Counted from the first letter of the stretch, positions 7,834 to 17,606 are shown. The stretch: 64,000 nucleotides of DNA from Bacillota bacterium (GCA_023457355.1 JAEWLW010000046.1:1-64000), one strand, 5' to 3'. Numbers and translations: made by a program. Notes: a model not told the origin generated them from the sequence alone.

Positions 7834-7908
7834 GAAACAGGAAAAAGTATGCGGAAATGAATTTTTCGTTGTTTTCGCTTTACAATTCAAAGGAGGAGTT
7901 AAAATACT

Positions 7909-10900
7909 ATGGCAAGACAAATGAAGACCATGGACGGCAATAATGCTGCTGCACATGTTTCCTATGCCTTTACCGAAGTAGCGGCGATCTTCCCGATCAC
8001 CCCTTCTTCCGTTATGGCTGAGGTAACCGATGTGTGGAGCGCAAACGGCCGCACCAATGTGTTTGGAGAACGCGTAAAGGTTGCGGAGATGCAATCTGAG
8101 GGCGGCGCTGCGGGCGCTGTGCACGGTTCTCTGGCTGCGGGCGCTTTGACCACCACCTACACCGCTTCGCAGGGCTTACTGCTGATGATTCCGAACATGT
8201 ACAAAATTGCGGGCGAACTGCTGCCCTGCGTCATTAACGTTTCTGCGAGAGCGGTTGCTTCGCACGCCCTTTCTATTTTCGGAGATCATTCGGATATTTA
8301 TGCCTGCCGCCAGACCGGTTTCGCTTTCCTCTGTTCGGGCAACGTACAGGAGACGATGGACCTCGGCGCGGTAGCACACCTTGCCGCTATCAAGGGCCGC
8401 GTTCCTTTCTGCCATTTCTTTGACGGATTCAGAACCTCACATGAGATTCAGAAGATTGAAGCCTGGGATTATAAAGATCTTGCTGAAATGCTCGACTGGG
8501 ATGCTGTCCAGGCATTCCGGGAGCGCGCACTCAACCCGGAGCACCCGGTGCTGCGCGGTTCGGCCCAGAATCCCGACATTTTCTTCCAGGCCAGAGAAGC
8601 CAGCAACGGCTTCTACGACGCGCTGCCTGCTATCGTAGAGGACTACATGGACCAGGTTAACAAGAAAATCGGTACCGACTATCAGTTGTTTAATTACTAT
8701 GGCGCGCCCGATGCCGAGCACGTCATCATCGCGATGGGCTCGGTTTGCGATACCATCTGCGAGACCATTGATTACCTCAACGCCAAGGGCGGCAAGTACG
8801 GCCTCATCAAGGTTCGTCTCTATCGTCCCTTCGTCGCTGAGAAGCTGGTTGCCGCCATCCCCGGTACGGCTAAGACTTTAAGTGTTCTCGACCGCACCAA
8901 GGAGCCCGGCTCCATCGGCGAACCGCTTTATCTTGACGTTGTGCTCGGCATCCGCGAGTCCAAGTTTGGCCAGCTGCCTGTTTTCTCCGGCCGCTATGGT
9001 CTTGGCTCCAAGGATACCACGCCCGCGCAGATCATCGCCGTTTATAAGAATGCTGAGGCCAACGGCAAGAAGCGTTTCACCATTGGCATTGAGGATGACG
9101 TGACCCATCTGTCGCTGCCGATGGCCGAAAATCCCGATACGTCGCCTGTCGGAACCACCTCCTGCAAGTTCTGGGGTCTGGGCTCGGACGGTACCGTCGG
9201 CGCCAACAAGAACTCCATCAAGATTATCGGCGACCACACCAAGATGTATGCTCAGGCGTACTTCTCCTACGACTCCAAGAAGTCGGGCGGCGTCACCGTT
9301 TCGCACCTGCGTTTTGGTAAGGCCCCCATCCGTTCCACCTACCTGATCAATAAGGCCGATTTTGTTGCCTGCCATAACTCCGCCTATATCAACAAGTATG
9401 ATATGGTTTCCGACCTTAAGCCCGGCGGCACCTTCCTGCTGGCCTGCAGCTGGAATGAAGAGGAGCTTGAGCAGCACCTGCCCGGCGATGTCAAGAAGTT
9501 TATCGCTGACAACAACATCAACTTCTACACCATTGATGCTGTCAAGATCGCCAAGGAGATTGGACTGGGTAACCGTCTGAACACGATTCTCCAATCGGCC
9601 TTCTTCAACCTTGCCAAGATTATTCCGATTGAGGAAGCCATCAGGTATATGAAGGACGCCGCCACCAAGTCCTACGGCAAGCGCGGTGAGGATGTTGTCA
9701 AGATGAACCACGACGCAATTGACGCAGGTGTCAATGGCGCGGTCAAGTTCAACGTTCCGGATTCCTGGAAGACCGCTGAGGGCGGATTTGATTATCCCAA
9801 GGCCGTGGGCGACAACAAGCCGCTCATCGATTTTGTTAACACCGTTGTCACCCCAGCCAACGCACAGAAGGGTGACAGCCTGCCTGTTTCGGCGCTGCTT
9901 TCCAGCGTGGACGGCACCCTGCCCCAGGGCACTTCAGCGTACGAGAAGCGCGGCGTTGCGGTCGATGTTCCCCACTGGGTGCCCGAAAACTGTATCCAAT
10001 GCGGTTTTTGTGCCTATGTATGTCCGCATGCAACAATTCGTCCCATTGCGCTCAATGCAGATCAGGCTGCTGCGGCTCCGGCCGAGCAGAAGCTTGTCGA
10101 TATGACCGGTATGCCGGGCTATAAGTTTGGTATCACCGTTTCAGCGCTCGATTGCATGGGCTGTGGCTCCTGCGCGACCATCTGCCCCGGCAAGAAGGGC
10201 GAGAAGGCGCTGGTCATGCAGCCGATTGAAACGCAGCTTGATTCTCAGAAGGGCTTTGCCTACGGCACCTCGATCGATCCCGATGCCGCTGTTCTTGATA
10301 AATTCAAGGCTGAATCGGTCAAGGGCAGCCAGTTCCGCCAGCCGCTGCTCGAATTCTCGGGCGCTTGCGCGGGTTGCGGCGAGACGCCTTATGCCAAACT
10401 GATCACCCAGATGTTCGGCGACAGAATGTATATCGCCAACGCGACCGGTTGTTCCTCCATCTGGGGCGGTTCTGCGCCTTCCACGCCTTACACCACCAAC
10501 AAGCAGGGCAGAGGTCCCGCATGGGCCAACTCGCTCTTTGAAGATAACGCCGAGTATGGCTACGGCATGTTCCTTGGCCAGAAGGCTATCCGCGATAAGC
10601 TTATCGCCAAGGTAGAGGCGCTGGCCGAATCCGCCACGGGCGAGGTCAAGGAAGCGGCTGACGCTTATCTGGCCTCTAAGGGCAACGCAAGTGCCAACAG
10701 GGTCGCGACCGATAAGCTTGTTGCAGCACTTGAAAAGAGCAAGGTTGGCGAAGAGATTCTCAAGGAGAAAGATTACCTCTCCAAGAAGTCGATCTTCATC
10801 TTTGGCGGCGACGGCTGGGCCTATGATATCGGCTACGGCGGTTTAGATCACGTACTGGCACAGGGTGAGGACGTCAACATCGTTGTCTTCGATACCGAAG

Positions 10901-11430
10901 TTTACTCCAACACCGGCGGCCAGTCCTCCAAGGCAACGCCCACCGGCGCAGTTGCACAGTTTGCCGCTGCCGGCAAGGAAGTTAAGAAGAAAGACCTTGC
11001 GGCGATTGCCATGAGTTATGGCTATATCTATGTTGCACAGTGCGCAATGGGCGCTGACTATACGCAGACTGCCAAAGCGATTGCCGAGGCGGAAGCCTAT
11101 GACGGTCCGTCCCTGGTTATCTGCTACGCCCCCTGCATTAACCACGGCATTAAGGGCGGCATGAGCGGTGCTCAGGTCGAAATTAAGAATGCGGTTGCGG
11201 CCGGTTACTGGCACAACTTCCGTTATGATCCCAAGCGTGCATTGGCTGGCCAGAACCCCTTCATGCTTGATTCCAAGGCGCCCACTGCGGATTATGAAGC
11301 GTTCCTTAAAAATGAGGTTCGTTACTCCTCGCTTGAGCGGTCCTTCCCGGATAGAGCCCAGGAGCTGTTCAGAAAGGCTGCTGAGAACGCAAAGACCAAG
11401 TATGAAGCTTTGGCTGAAAAAGCAAAATAA
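7909..11430 (+). CDS. nifJ: Pyruvate:ferredoxin (flavodoxin) oxidoreductase
   Basis: This 1173-residue single-chain PFOR decarboxylates pyruvate to acetyl-CoA, CO2 and reduced ferredoxin, the central step of clostridial fermentation. The N-terminal pyruvate-binding domain (YAFTEVAAIFPITPSSVMAE, about 17-36), the middle CoA/transketolase-C domains, two 4Fe-4S clusters (CIQCGFCAYVCP from residue 695; CMGCGSCATICP from 749), the ACAGCGET cluster ligand near 820 and the thiamine diphosphate site (FGGDGWAYDIGYGG near 965, then SNTGGQSSKATPTG) are all present. Codon use is highly biased, fitting high expression. AAAGGAGGAG precedes ATG. Monocistronic. Confidence 0.97.
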   Translation: MARQMKTMDGNNAAAHVSYAFTEVAAIFPITPSSVMAEVTDVWSANGRTNVFGERVKVAEMQSEGGAAGAVHGSLAAGALTTTYTASQGLLLMIPNMYKIAGELLPCVINVSARAVASHALSIFGDHSDIYACRQTGFAFLCSGNVQETMDLGAVAHLAAIKGRVPFCHFFDGFRTSHEIQKIEAWDYKDLAEMLDWDAVQAFRERALNPEHPVLRGSAQNPDIFFQAREASNGFYDALPAIVEDYMDQVNKKIGTDYQLFNYYGAPDAEHVIIAMGSVCDTICETIDYLNAKGGKYGLIKVRLYRPFVAEKLVAAIPGTAKTLSVLDRTKEPGSIGEPLYLDVVLGIRESKFGQLPVFSGRYGLGSKDTTPAQIIAVYKNAEANGKKRFTIGIEDDVTHLSLPMAENPDTSPVGTTSCKFWGLGSDGTVGANKNSIKIIGDHTKMYAQAYFSYDSKKSGGVTVSHLRFGKAPIRSTYLINKADFVACHNSAYINKYDMVSDLKPGGTFLLACSWNEEELEQHLPGDVKKFIADNNINFYTIDAVKIAKEIGLGNRLNTILQSAFFNLAKIIPIEEAIRYMKDAATKSYGKRGEDVVKMNHDAIDAGVNGAVKFNVPDSWKTAEGGFDYPKAVGDNKPLIDFVNTVVTPANAQKGDSLPVSALLSSVDGTLPQGTSAYEKRGVAVDVPHWVPENCIQCGFCAYVCPHATIRPIALNADQAAAAPAEQKLVDMTGMPGYKFGITVSALDCMGCGSCATICPGKKGEKALVMQPIETQLDSQKGFAYGTSIDPDAAVLDKFKAESVKGSQFRQPLLEFSGACAGCGETPYAKLITQMFGDRMYIANATGCSSIWGGSAPSTPYTTNKQGRGPAWANSLFEDNAEYGYGMFLGQKAIRDKLIAKVEALAESATGEVKEAADAYLASKGNASANRVATDKLVAALEKSKVGEEILKEKDYLSKKSIFIFGGDGWAYDIGYGGLDHVLAQGEDVNIVVFDTEVYSNTGGQSSKATPTGAVAQFAAAGKEVKKKDLAAIAMSYGYIYVAQCAMGADYTQTAKAIAEAEAYDGPSLVICYAPCINHGIKGGMSGAQVEIKNAVAAGYWHNFRYDPKRALAGQNPFMLDSKAPTADYEAFLKNEVRYSSLERSFPDRAQELFRKAAENAKTKYEALAEKAK

Positions 11431-11448
11431 AGCCTGTTGGTTTATTAG

Positions 11449-11476
11449 AAAAGGCGCCGCTTTTGCGGTGCCTTTT
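11449..11476 (+). terminator. Terminator of the PFOR gene
   Basis: GGCGCCGC/GCGGTGCC stem (one G-U pair), TTTT loop, then TTTTT. It starts about 20 bases after the stop. The remaining 11480-11760 stretch is AT-rich with no gene or clear element. Confidence 0.88.
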
Positions 11477-11762
11477 TGCCTGTGCATTTAATTCAAATAA
11501 TTAGCGGCGGGTTCAACGGGAATTTTTATCTCAGGCTGTAAGTATTTTTGGGCGGCTGCTGCAATTTTTATCATTAAAATAAAGTTATATACCCCCTTAT
11601 CTGGTTGTGGTAAAAAAATCGTAAAACCATTTAAAATGCAGGATTGTTTATCTGTCATTCAAAATTTAAGCTGATTTCTGAACCGAAAAGCAACAACGCC
11701 TGCAAAGACGGGGATTTTAAAACCTCATTTTTAAAAAATAAAAAATAAATTGCATATTTTTA

Positions 11763-11791
11763 TTGAACAAAGTGCAATTTGAGCGTATAAT
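11763..11791 (+). promoter_or_regulatory. Promoter of the putP-like gene
   Basis: TTGAAC (11763-11768), 17-base spacer, perfect TATAAT (11786-11791), 88 bases before the start. Confidence 0.65.
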
Positions 11792-11879
11792 ACAAGACAT
11801 ATATTGTTTTGACGTGTGCGTGCGCATATAAAAACTGTGGTTGATGCGTCTTGCTGTATCGTCAAGGAAGGGGAATTTT

Positions 11880-13367
11880 ATGTCAGAGGCAGCGGTAATC
11901 CTACTAGTATTTTTCCTTTATGTTTTAGCGATGGTGGGCGTCGGGCTCTTCTTTATGCGTAAGAATAACTCCATCGGAGACTACATCCTTGGCGGCAGAG
12001 GGCTAAACCCCTGGGTGGCCGCCATGAGCGCGCAGGCTTCGGATATGAGCGGTTGGCTGCTCACCGGCTTACCAGGGCTTGCTTTTGTATCAACGGCAGG
12101 CACAAAGGAAGCCGTTTGGACGGCGATCGGTTTAGGGGTTGGTACATATCTCAACTGGCTTTTTGTTGCCAAGCGGTTGCGCGCCTATTCTGAAGTGGCG
12201 GAAGACGCACTGACCATCCCGGAATATTTTGAAAAACGTTTTCATGATCCGAAGGGCATTCTTAAGGTGATTTGCGCCCTGTTTATTTTATTCTTCTTTT
12301 TGATCTACACCGCCTCCATGTTTGTGGCGGGCGCAAAGCTGTTTTCGACAATATTTGGAATTCCCTATATCACCGCGCTGTTAATTGGCGGCGTCGTCAT
12401 CGTTTCTTACACCGTCATGGGCGGGTTTATGGCAGTATCCTGGACTGATTTAATTCAGGGAATTTTAATGTTCTGCGCGCTTGTTGTTGTTCCGGTAATG
12501 CTGATGTTTGGTGATTTTGTTGATCCTTCCCTTGCTATTGAGAAGGTGGTGACAGGCTTTACTCAGCTCGGTACCTCTGAAGATTTTGGCGGTATTGTTA
12601 TTGCTTCTGCATTGGCTTGGGGCCTTGGCTATTTTGGCCAACCGCATATTCTGGCGCGCTTTATGGGTATTAAAAAAGCATCCTTTGTACGTCCGGCCCG
12701 TATTATCGCGATGGTCTGGGTCACTATTTCAATGGCCGGCGCGTTGGCAGTTGGCATGGCGGGCAAAGCTTATTATATTGACGGCCTGGTCGACCACGAG
12801 ACGATATTTATGATGCTGGTGCGCGCCATGTTCCATCCGGTTTTGGCGGGTATTCTGCTCTCGGCCATTCTGGCCGCTATTATGTCCACGGCGGACAGCC
12901 AGCTTTTGGTGACGTCGTCGGCGTTTGCCAACGATATTTTCTACCAATTTAACAAAGAGGCACCTCAGCAGCGGCTGCTGTGGGTTTCGCGCATTACGGT
13001 GCTGTTTGTTTCGGCTGTCGCGTTAATGCTGGCCGCAAACCCCGGCAGCAGTGTATTTGGCTTGGTCAGCTATGCATGGGCCGGCTTTGGCGCGGCATTT
13101 GGGCCTGCCATTTTACTGTCGCTATTCTGGCGTAGGATGAACCTCAAAGCAGCCTATGCCGGCATTGTCGCCGGGGGCATGGGAACAATTGTGTTCAAAT
13201 ATATCAAAGAATTATCAGGGGGATACGGCGTCTTTGCCGTATATGAATTGCTGCCGGCATTTGTTCTGTCCGTTATCGTTATTATTGTTGTAACGCTGGT
13301 GACTGAAAAGCCGGATGCGGCTATTCTGGCGCAATTTGACCTTGTAAAACAACGGCAAAACGATTAA
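11880..13367 (+). CDS. putP: Sodium/proline symporter (SSS family)
   Basis: The 495-residue protein has the 13-helix LeuT-fold topology of the sodium:solute symporter family. SIGDYILGGRGLNPWVAAMSAQASDMSGWLLTGLPG (about 30-65), a Na+ site region, and the conserved AAIMSTADSQLLVTSSAFANDI (about 330-352) are characteristic of PutP. It imports proline with Na+ across the cytoplasmic membrane. ATG at 11880 has AGGAAGGGGAATTTT upstream; the longer frame from 11841 lacks a ribosome-binding site. Own promoter and terminator. Substrate is by family resemblance; other small carboxylates remain possible. Confidence 0.88.
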   Translation: MSEAAVILLVFFLYVLAMVGVGLFFMRKNNSIGDYILGGRGLNPWVAAMSAQASDMSGWLLTGLPGLAFVSTAGTKEAVWTAIGLGVGTYLNWLFVAKRLRAYSEVAEDALTIPEYFEKRFHDPKGILKVICALFILFFFLIYTASMFVAGAKLFSTIFGIPYITALLIGGVVIVSYTVMGGFMAVSWTDLIQGILMFCALVVVPVMLMFGDFVDPSLAIEKVVTGFTQLGTSEDFGGIVIASALAWGLGYFGQPHILARFMGIKKASFVRPARIIAMVWVTISMAGALAVGMAGKAYYIDGLVDHETIFMMLVRAMFHPVLAGILLSAILAAIMSTADSQLLVTSSAFANDIFYQFNKEAPQQRLLWVSRITVLFVSAVALMLAANPGSSVFGLVSYAWAGFGAAFGPAILLSLFWRRMNLKAAYAGIVAGGMGTIVFKYIKELSGGYGVFAVYELLPAFVLSVIVIIVVTLVTEKPDAAILAQFDLVKQRQND

Positions 13368-13389
13368 GGATATACAATTTAAAGATGAT

Positions 13390-13421
13390 AAAAGCTTGTG
13401 TATGTTGGCACAAGCTTTTTT
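13390..13421 (+). terminator. Terminator of the putP-like gene
   Basis: AAAGCTTGTG/CACAAGCTTT perfect stem, 8-base loop and T-run, 22 bases after the stop. Confidence 0.9.
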
Positions 13422-13452
13422 GTTGCCTGATTTTAAGACAATCGCGCATAAA

Positions 13453-14355
13453 CTATTTTGGATCAGCATGAAAAAGGTGAATATCGTCATTCTTAGAAAC
13501 GACGGCCCTTATATGGCCGATAAACTTTTCAGACAATTCGGTGTGCCAATCTTTTCTTAGCAGATAATAAACATAGCGTTCTGGTGGGGCAGCCGTAAGC
13601 AGCATGGTTTGGACTTTAAAGTTAGCGGCCAAAACGCGTGCAACAGAGGCGGGTGCAATCATCCAAAGCCTGGGGCCGCAAATAAAATTTTCAATCGCCG
13701 TCATTTGATCAAGCGCGATATGAGGGCGGACATTGGGGCCAAACCAGTAATTATGCCATTCGGCGAATGTGTTGTTCCAAGGGACTTTAATTTCCTGCGA
13801 AACATTGAGTTCGGAAGGAATCATATTTTGGTGAATTTCAATTTCCTCACCCGCCACTAAATACATCGTTTCGCTCCAAAGCGGAATCGTCTCCACCGAT
13901 TTCGCGTAAATAACATCCGATACCAAAGCAATATCTACCGTACCATTTGCCACGTAGTCATACGCATGGTAGGAATGCTGAGTTTCCATAATAAAATCGC
14001 AGGTAGGGTTTTCTATCAAAAAACGCTGCATGGCCGGGAACAGAACATAGCTTAATAGACTGCCGATGGATGAAACATGCAGCACAGCATCGCCCGCCTG
14101 TATGCGATCGGTTTGCAATTGTGTCCAGAGCTGTTTCCATTTTTCGGCCATTAGAATAAAGTAATGCCCTTTTGGTGTGAGCGAGACATTTCGAATGCCC
14201 TTTCCGCGCAGTAAGAGCGTGTACCCAACTTCCTGCTCCAAAGCGCTGATGCGGCGGCTTAAAGCTGGCTGGCTGATAAAAAGCTGCTCCGCCGCAGCTG
14301 TCATACTGCCATAATGAACGACCGCCAAAAAAGCGTCTATTTCGGCTATTGTCAT
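13453..14355 (-). CDS. LysR-family transcriptional regulator
   Basis: 300 residues with an N-terminal LysR winged HTH: FLAVVHYGSMTAAAEQLFISQPALSRRISALEQEVGYTLLLR (about 9-50). The periplasmic-binding-like co-inducer domain spans about 90-290. LysR proteins typically control the gene transcribed divergently, here an MFS permease starting 110 bases away, and their own expression. The inducer is not evident. Its stop is about 30 bases from the putP terminator on the other strand. Confidence 0.9.
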   Translation of the reverse strand: MTIAEIDAFLAVVHYGSMTAAAEQLFISQPALSRRISALEQEVGYTLLLRGKGIRNVSLTPKGHYFILMAEKWKQLWTQLQTDRIQAGDAVLHVSSIGSLLSYVLFPAMQRFLIENPTCDFIMETQHSYHAYDYVANGTVDIALVSDVIYAKSVETIPLWSETMYLVAGEEIEIHQNMIPSELNVSQEIKVPWNNTFAEWHNYWFGPNVRPHIALDQMTAIENFICGPRLWMIAPASVARVLAANFKVQTMLLTAAPPERYVYYLLRKDWHTELSEKFIGHIRAVVSKNDDIHLFHADPK

Positions 14356-14379
14356 TTAACATCGCCCCAAATATAAATT

Positions 14380-14437
14380 TTAAGCATATTATATCTGAAA
14401 AATAAGCATTATACAAATGTTTGCAAACTCGATATAA
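14380..14437 (+). promoter_or_regulatory. LysR/MFS intergenic control region with direct repeats and -10
   Basis: The sequence AAGCATATTATA (about 14381-14392) recurs as AAGCATTATA (14404-14413), two helical turns apart, upstream of a TATAAT at 14432-14437. Repeated half-sites just upstream of or overlapping a poor -35 are what a LysR activator would use. Binding is inferred. Confidence 0.4.
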
Positions 14438-14465
14438 TAAAACCGCAACAAAAAGGAGATACAAA

Positions 14466-15713
14466 ATGGTGATGAAGCGACACTATGGCTGGGTGGTTTG
14501 TACGGCGGGCACATTATTATTAATCTGTACCTTGGGCGCGACAAGCAATGCGTTTGTTGCTTACCTGCCATTTATTAAAGCGGAGGGATATTCCGGCGCG
14601 CAGGTCTCGTCAATTTTAAGTGCCCGATGTCTTTTTTCACTGATAGGAATGCTTTGCGTGGAACCTTACTATAGAACGTTAAATCTCAGGACGGGGCTGA
14701 CGCTTTCGTGCCTTTTATCCGCTGCCGGGTTTGCCGCTTACGCTTTTGCCAGTTACATATGGATGTATTATTTACCCGCCATGCTTTGCGGTTTTGCCTA
14801 TGGATTTGGTTCGTTAATTTCAATTTCGATTCTTATCAGACGGTGGTTTGTTGATAAAAGAGCTTTCGCCATCGGCATCTGTGCTTCCGGAACGGGCATA
14901 GCTACAATTTGTTTTCCACCGGTTATTACATTGCTTGTTGAAAAATATGGGCTTTCGAACGCTTTTCTGATAGAAGCGGTCTTTTTGGTCGCCTGCGCAG
15001 GGGTCATTGGCCTGTTACTGCGAAACGACCCTGCCGAGCTGGGCTTAAAACCCTATGGGGCCGAAGCGGAATCGGAATCGGCAATAAAATCTTTAACCCA
15101 TGCACCAAGCGGAGAAAATTTAAATAAACAGCTTTTGCTCCCCATGCTCGGCGCAATGGTGCTGTTGGGGGCAACGGGCACATCGGGCCCGGGACATTTT
15201 TCTGTGCTGCTTACCACCTCAGGCTATAGCGCGATGCTGGCCTCAAGTGCCGTTTCGGTGTTTGGAATTTCGCTGACGCTTAGCAAATTAAGCTATGGCC
15301 TGATCTCCGACCGTATTGGTGGCTGTAAGTCGGCGCTGCTGTTCTTCACCGTACTGGCGTTGGGATGTTTAAGCTGTAGCCTGATTGATGGAAAAAGTAT
15401 GATTCCGGTTTTCACGGGGGTCATTCTGATGGGGTTGGGCTATCCGCCCGCAACAGTTGGAATTTCAGTCTGGGCGGCTGATTTTTCTGATGAGGCAAAT
15501 TATGCAAAAACGCTTAAATGGTTTCAGGTCAGCTATTCATTGGGCGGTATGATTTTTGTTTCAGCGCCCGGCCTGTTATATGATCTGACCGGGGGCTATC
15601 AGGTCGCTTACTTCGCTTTTTTATGCACGATACCGCTTATTGCGCTGGTTATATGGCGGACATATCATGTCCGGGCAGGCAAAGAAAAATTGGGGGCAGC
15701 ACAATTGTTTTGA
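14466..15713 (+). CDS. Major facilitator superfamily permease (OFA-like)
   Basis: The 415-residue protein has 12 predicted helices and opens MVMKRHYGWVVCTAGTLLLI, the KxxYGWxV start seen in oxalate/formate-antiporter-like and monocarboxylate MFS members. RRWFVDKRAFAIGICASGTGIATICFPP (about 130-157) contains the motif-A-like loop and a helix 5 glycine pattern. Such proteins move organic anions; the substrate here is unknown. ATG at 14466 follows AAAAGGAGATACAAA. It diverges from the LysR gene, its likely regulator. Confidence 0.85.
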   Translation: MVMKRHYGWVVCTAGTLLLICTLGATSNAFVAYLPFIKAEGYSGAQVSSILSARCLFSLIGMLCVEPYYRTLNLRTGLTLSCLLSAAGFAAYAFASYIWMYYLPAMLCGFAYGFGSLISISILIRRWFVDKRAFAIGICASGTGIATICFPPVITLLVEKYGLSNAFLIEAVFLVACAGVIGLLLRNDPAELGLKPYGAEAESESAIKSLTHAPSGENLNKQLLLPMLGAMVLLGATGTSGPGHFSVLLTTSGYSAMLASSAVSVFGISLTLSKLSYGLISDRIGGCKSALLFFTVLALGCLSCSLIDGKSMIPVFTGVILMGLGYPPATVGISVWAADFSDEANYAKTLKWFQVSYSLGGMIFVSAPGLLYDLTGGYQVAYFAFLCTIPLIALVIWRTYHVRAGKEKLGAAQLF

Positions 15714-15752
15714 TCGCAAAAAAAGGCCGGTTTCCCGGCCTTTTTTGCGATT
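15712..15752 (+). terminator. Bidirectional terminator between MFS and aminotransferase genes
   Basis: Stem GATCGCAAAAAAAGGCCGG/CCGGCCTTTTTTGCGAT with a short loop overlaps the last bases of both convergent genes. A- and T-runs in the stem serve both directions. Confidence 0.88.
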
Positions 15753-16884
15753 ATAGCTTTTTTGTCATGAAGTCAGTGATACAATCAATAATCAGCGCCA
15801 CATCTTCATCAGAAAGATAAGCATGGACAGGGATGCTTAAAACCTGTTCACAGCTGGACTCAGCAACGGGCAGCATCCCTTTTTTGCCGCCCAGGTAAAT
15901 AAATGCGGGCTGTAAGTGAAGCGGCGCAGGATAATACACCATACTGGGAATTCCGCAGGTGCTTAACGTCAGCTTCAAGCGGTCGCGCGTCACCTTGTCA
16001 GGTAGACGAAGCGTATATTGTGACCACACTGAAACGGTATCGGGCGGAATAACCGGCGCTATGCCAAAAGATGAAAATGCGGCGGTATATTTTTGGGCGT
16101 TGGCGTTTCTCCGGGCAAGTTCATCGTCAAAGATCAAAAGCTTTTGTAAAAGCACAGCCGCTTGCAGCGTATCCAGGCGGGAGTTGATGCCGATAATGCG
16201 ATGATCATATTTTGATCCCCCTTTGCCGTGCAGGCGCAGAGAGTTGATTGTTTCGGCATGCGGGCGGCTGTCGGTAAAAACAGCGCCGCCGTCACCATAG
16301 CACCCCAATGGCTTTACAGGGAAAAAGCTGGTCGCGGCTATTTCACCAAATGTGCAGGCGGCGCGGCCAAACCGGCTGGCGCCAAAGCTCTGCGCAGCAT
16401 CCTCAAGCAACCAAAGACCTTCTCTCGCCGCAATATGGTTCAACCGCCGATAATCGGCGGGGACACCAAATAAATTGACGGCGACAATTCCCACCGGGCG
16501 CAGCCATGCCTCCCTTCGCGTTGTGGCAATCGCATCCTCCAGTGAGGCGGGGTCCATGTTAAAGGTCTCGTCAATATCCACAAAAACCGGTGTGGCCCCG
16601 CGCAGTGCCACAGCCTCCGCCGTCGCCGCAAAGGTAAATGCCGGTACAAAAACAGCGTCGCCCCTGCCCGCACCCCAGGCCATGATGGCAAGGGTTAAGG
16701 CGTCGGTACCATTGGCGCAGCAAAGGCAAAAACTGCTGCCGGTGCGCGCAGCAAGGTGTTGCTCCAATTCATCAACCTGTGTTCCGCCTATGTAGCAGCA
16801 GGACTGCAATACCTGCTCGATAGAATCGGCCATAGAGGTCGATAATCGTTTATATTGTTCCGGAAGTCCTGAAAAGTTTATCAT
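15751..16884 (-). CDS. DegT/DnrJ/EryC1/StrS sugar-nucleotide aminotransferase
   Basis: This 377-residue PLP enzyme transfers an amino group to a keto-sugar nucleotide. CCANGTDALTLAI (about 55-67) binds PLP phosphate, LEDAAQSFGA (160-169) holds the ring-binding Asp, and SFFPVKPLGCYGDGG (186-200) contains Schiff-base Lys191. The opening NFSGLPEQYKRL and FFPVKPLGCYGDGG resemble WbpE/DegT enzymes that make 3-amino sugars. It overlaps the acetyltransferase by 4 bases (ATGA), so the two act in sequence. Proximity to fliD-fliS suggests flagellar or surface glycan synthesis (inference). Confidence 0.9.
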   Translation of the reverse strand: MINFSGLPEQYKRLSTSMADSIEQVLQSCCYIGGTQVDELEQHLAARTGSSFCLCCANGTDALTLAIMAWGAGRGDAVFVPAFTFAATAEAVALRGATPVFVDIDETFNMDPASLEDAIATTRREAWLRPVGIVAVNLFGVPADYRRLNHIAAREGLWLLEDAAQSFGASRFGRAACTFGEIAATSFFPVKPLGCYGDGGAVFTDSRPHAETINSLRLHGKGGSKYDHRIIGINSRLDTLQAAVLLQKLLIFDDELARRNANAQKYTAAFSSFGIAPVIPPDTVSVWSQYTLRLPDKVTRDRLKLTLSTCGIPSMVYYPAPLHLQPAFIYLGGKKGMLPVAESSCEQVLSIPVHAYLSDEDVALIIDCITDFMTKKL

Positions 16885-17456
16885 GTTGAATCACCACTTT
16901 CAAGAGTAGGGCCGGTTTGCGTGAATTTATATCGGCATCCACAGCTGCAGCAGGGGACTGCAACTGAAATCGGTCTGCCGCAGCGGCACAGCCATCCGCG
17001 CAGCCGGGCGGGAACACCCATAACAAGTGCATGGTTGGGCACATCTTTTGTTACAACCGCACCGGCGCCGATCATCGCATAACTGCCCACCGTTATACCG
17101 GCTATAATAATGCATCCTGCGCCGAGCGAAGCGCCGCGTTTAATCAGGGTTTTCTCATATTCACCAGACTGTTTGGGGAATTGGCAGCGCGGAAAGAGCA
17201 CATTTGTGAATGTCATGTTTGGGCCGCAGAAAACATCATCTTCGAGCGTTACCCCTTTAAAAACCGAAACATTGTTTTGCAGACGAACCCTGTCACCCAG
17301 AACAGCGCCGGGCGCGATATATGCATTCTGGCCTAAGGAACAGGCTGCGCCAATTTTTGCACCGCTGCGGACAACAGCATGGTGCCAAATTTGTGTTCCG
17401 TCTCCAATCTCGGCATGTTCTTCAACACAGGCAGTTGCGTGAAGCGTATAAGCCAT
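16881..17456 (-). CDS. WbpD-like sugar-nucleotide N-acetyltransferase (left-handed beta-helix)
   Basis: The 191-residue protein is built of hexapeptide repeats (HATACVEEHAEIGDGTQIWHHAVV, LGQNAYIAPGAVLGDRVRLQNNVSVFKGVTLEDDVFCGPNM, ending IGAGAVVTKDVPNHALVMGVPAR). The RLQNNVSV and DDVFCGPNMTFTN segments closely resemble WbpD/WlbB enzymes that acetylate the 3-amino group of UDP-2-acetamido-3-amino-glucuronate. The tail has CRC...CCSCGC spacing, a small putative zinc ribbon seen in some relatives. ATG 17456 has GGGGAGG upstream. Confidence 0.88.
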   Translation of the reverse strand: MAYTLHATACVEEHAEIGDGTQIWHHAVVRSGAKIGAACSLGQNAYIAPGAVLGDRVRLQNNVSVFKGVTLEDDVFCGPNMTFTNVLFPRCQFPKQSGEYEKTLIKRGASLGAGCIIIAGITVGSYAMIGAGAVVTKDVPNHALVMGVPARLRGWLCRCGRPISVAVPCCSCGCRYKFTQTGPTLESGDST

Positions 17457-17559
17457 AATTTTAAGCCTCCCCTGGATGTAGTGAGGCAATCCGGGCAACG
17501 GCACCTGTCCAAATTGCTTTCATTTTCAATTCTATGGGAAATCCAAGCTGCGATATGAC

Positions 17560-17597
17560 ACAAAAAAACAGAGCCAACCGTTCGGTTGGCTCTGTTT
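17560..17597 (-). terminator. Terminator of fliD-fliS
   Basis: A perfect 15-bp stem (17566-17580 with 17583-17597) with a tiny loop, flanked by A-runs and T-runs on both sides, 10 bases after the fliS stop. It should uncouple the sugar genes downstream from the flagellar transcript, at least partly. Confidence 0.92.
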
Positions 17598-17606
17598 GAA
17601 AAAAAT

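Noticed and set aside
8878..9711. 277-residue open frame on the minus strand
   Set aside because: Lies entirely inside the PFOR gene on the other strand; shadow of strongly biased codons.
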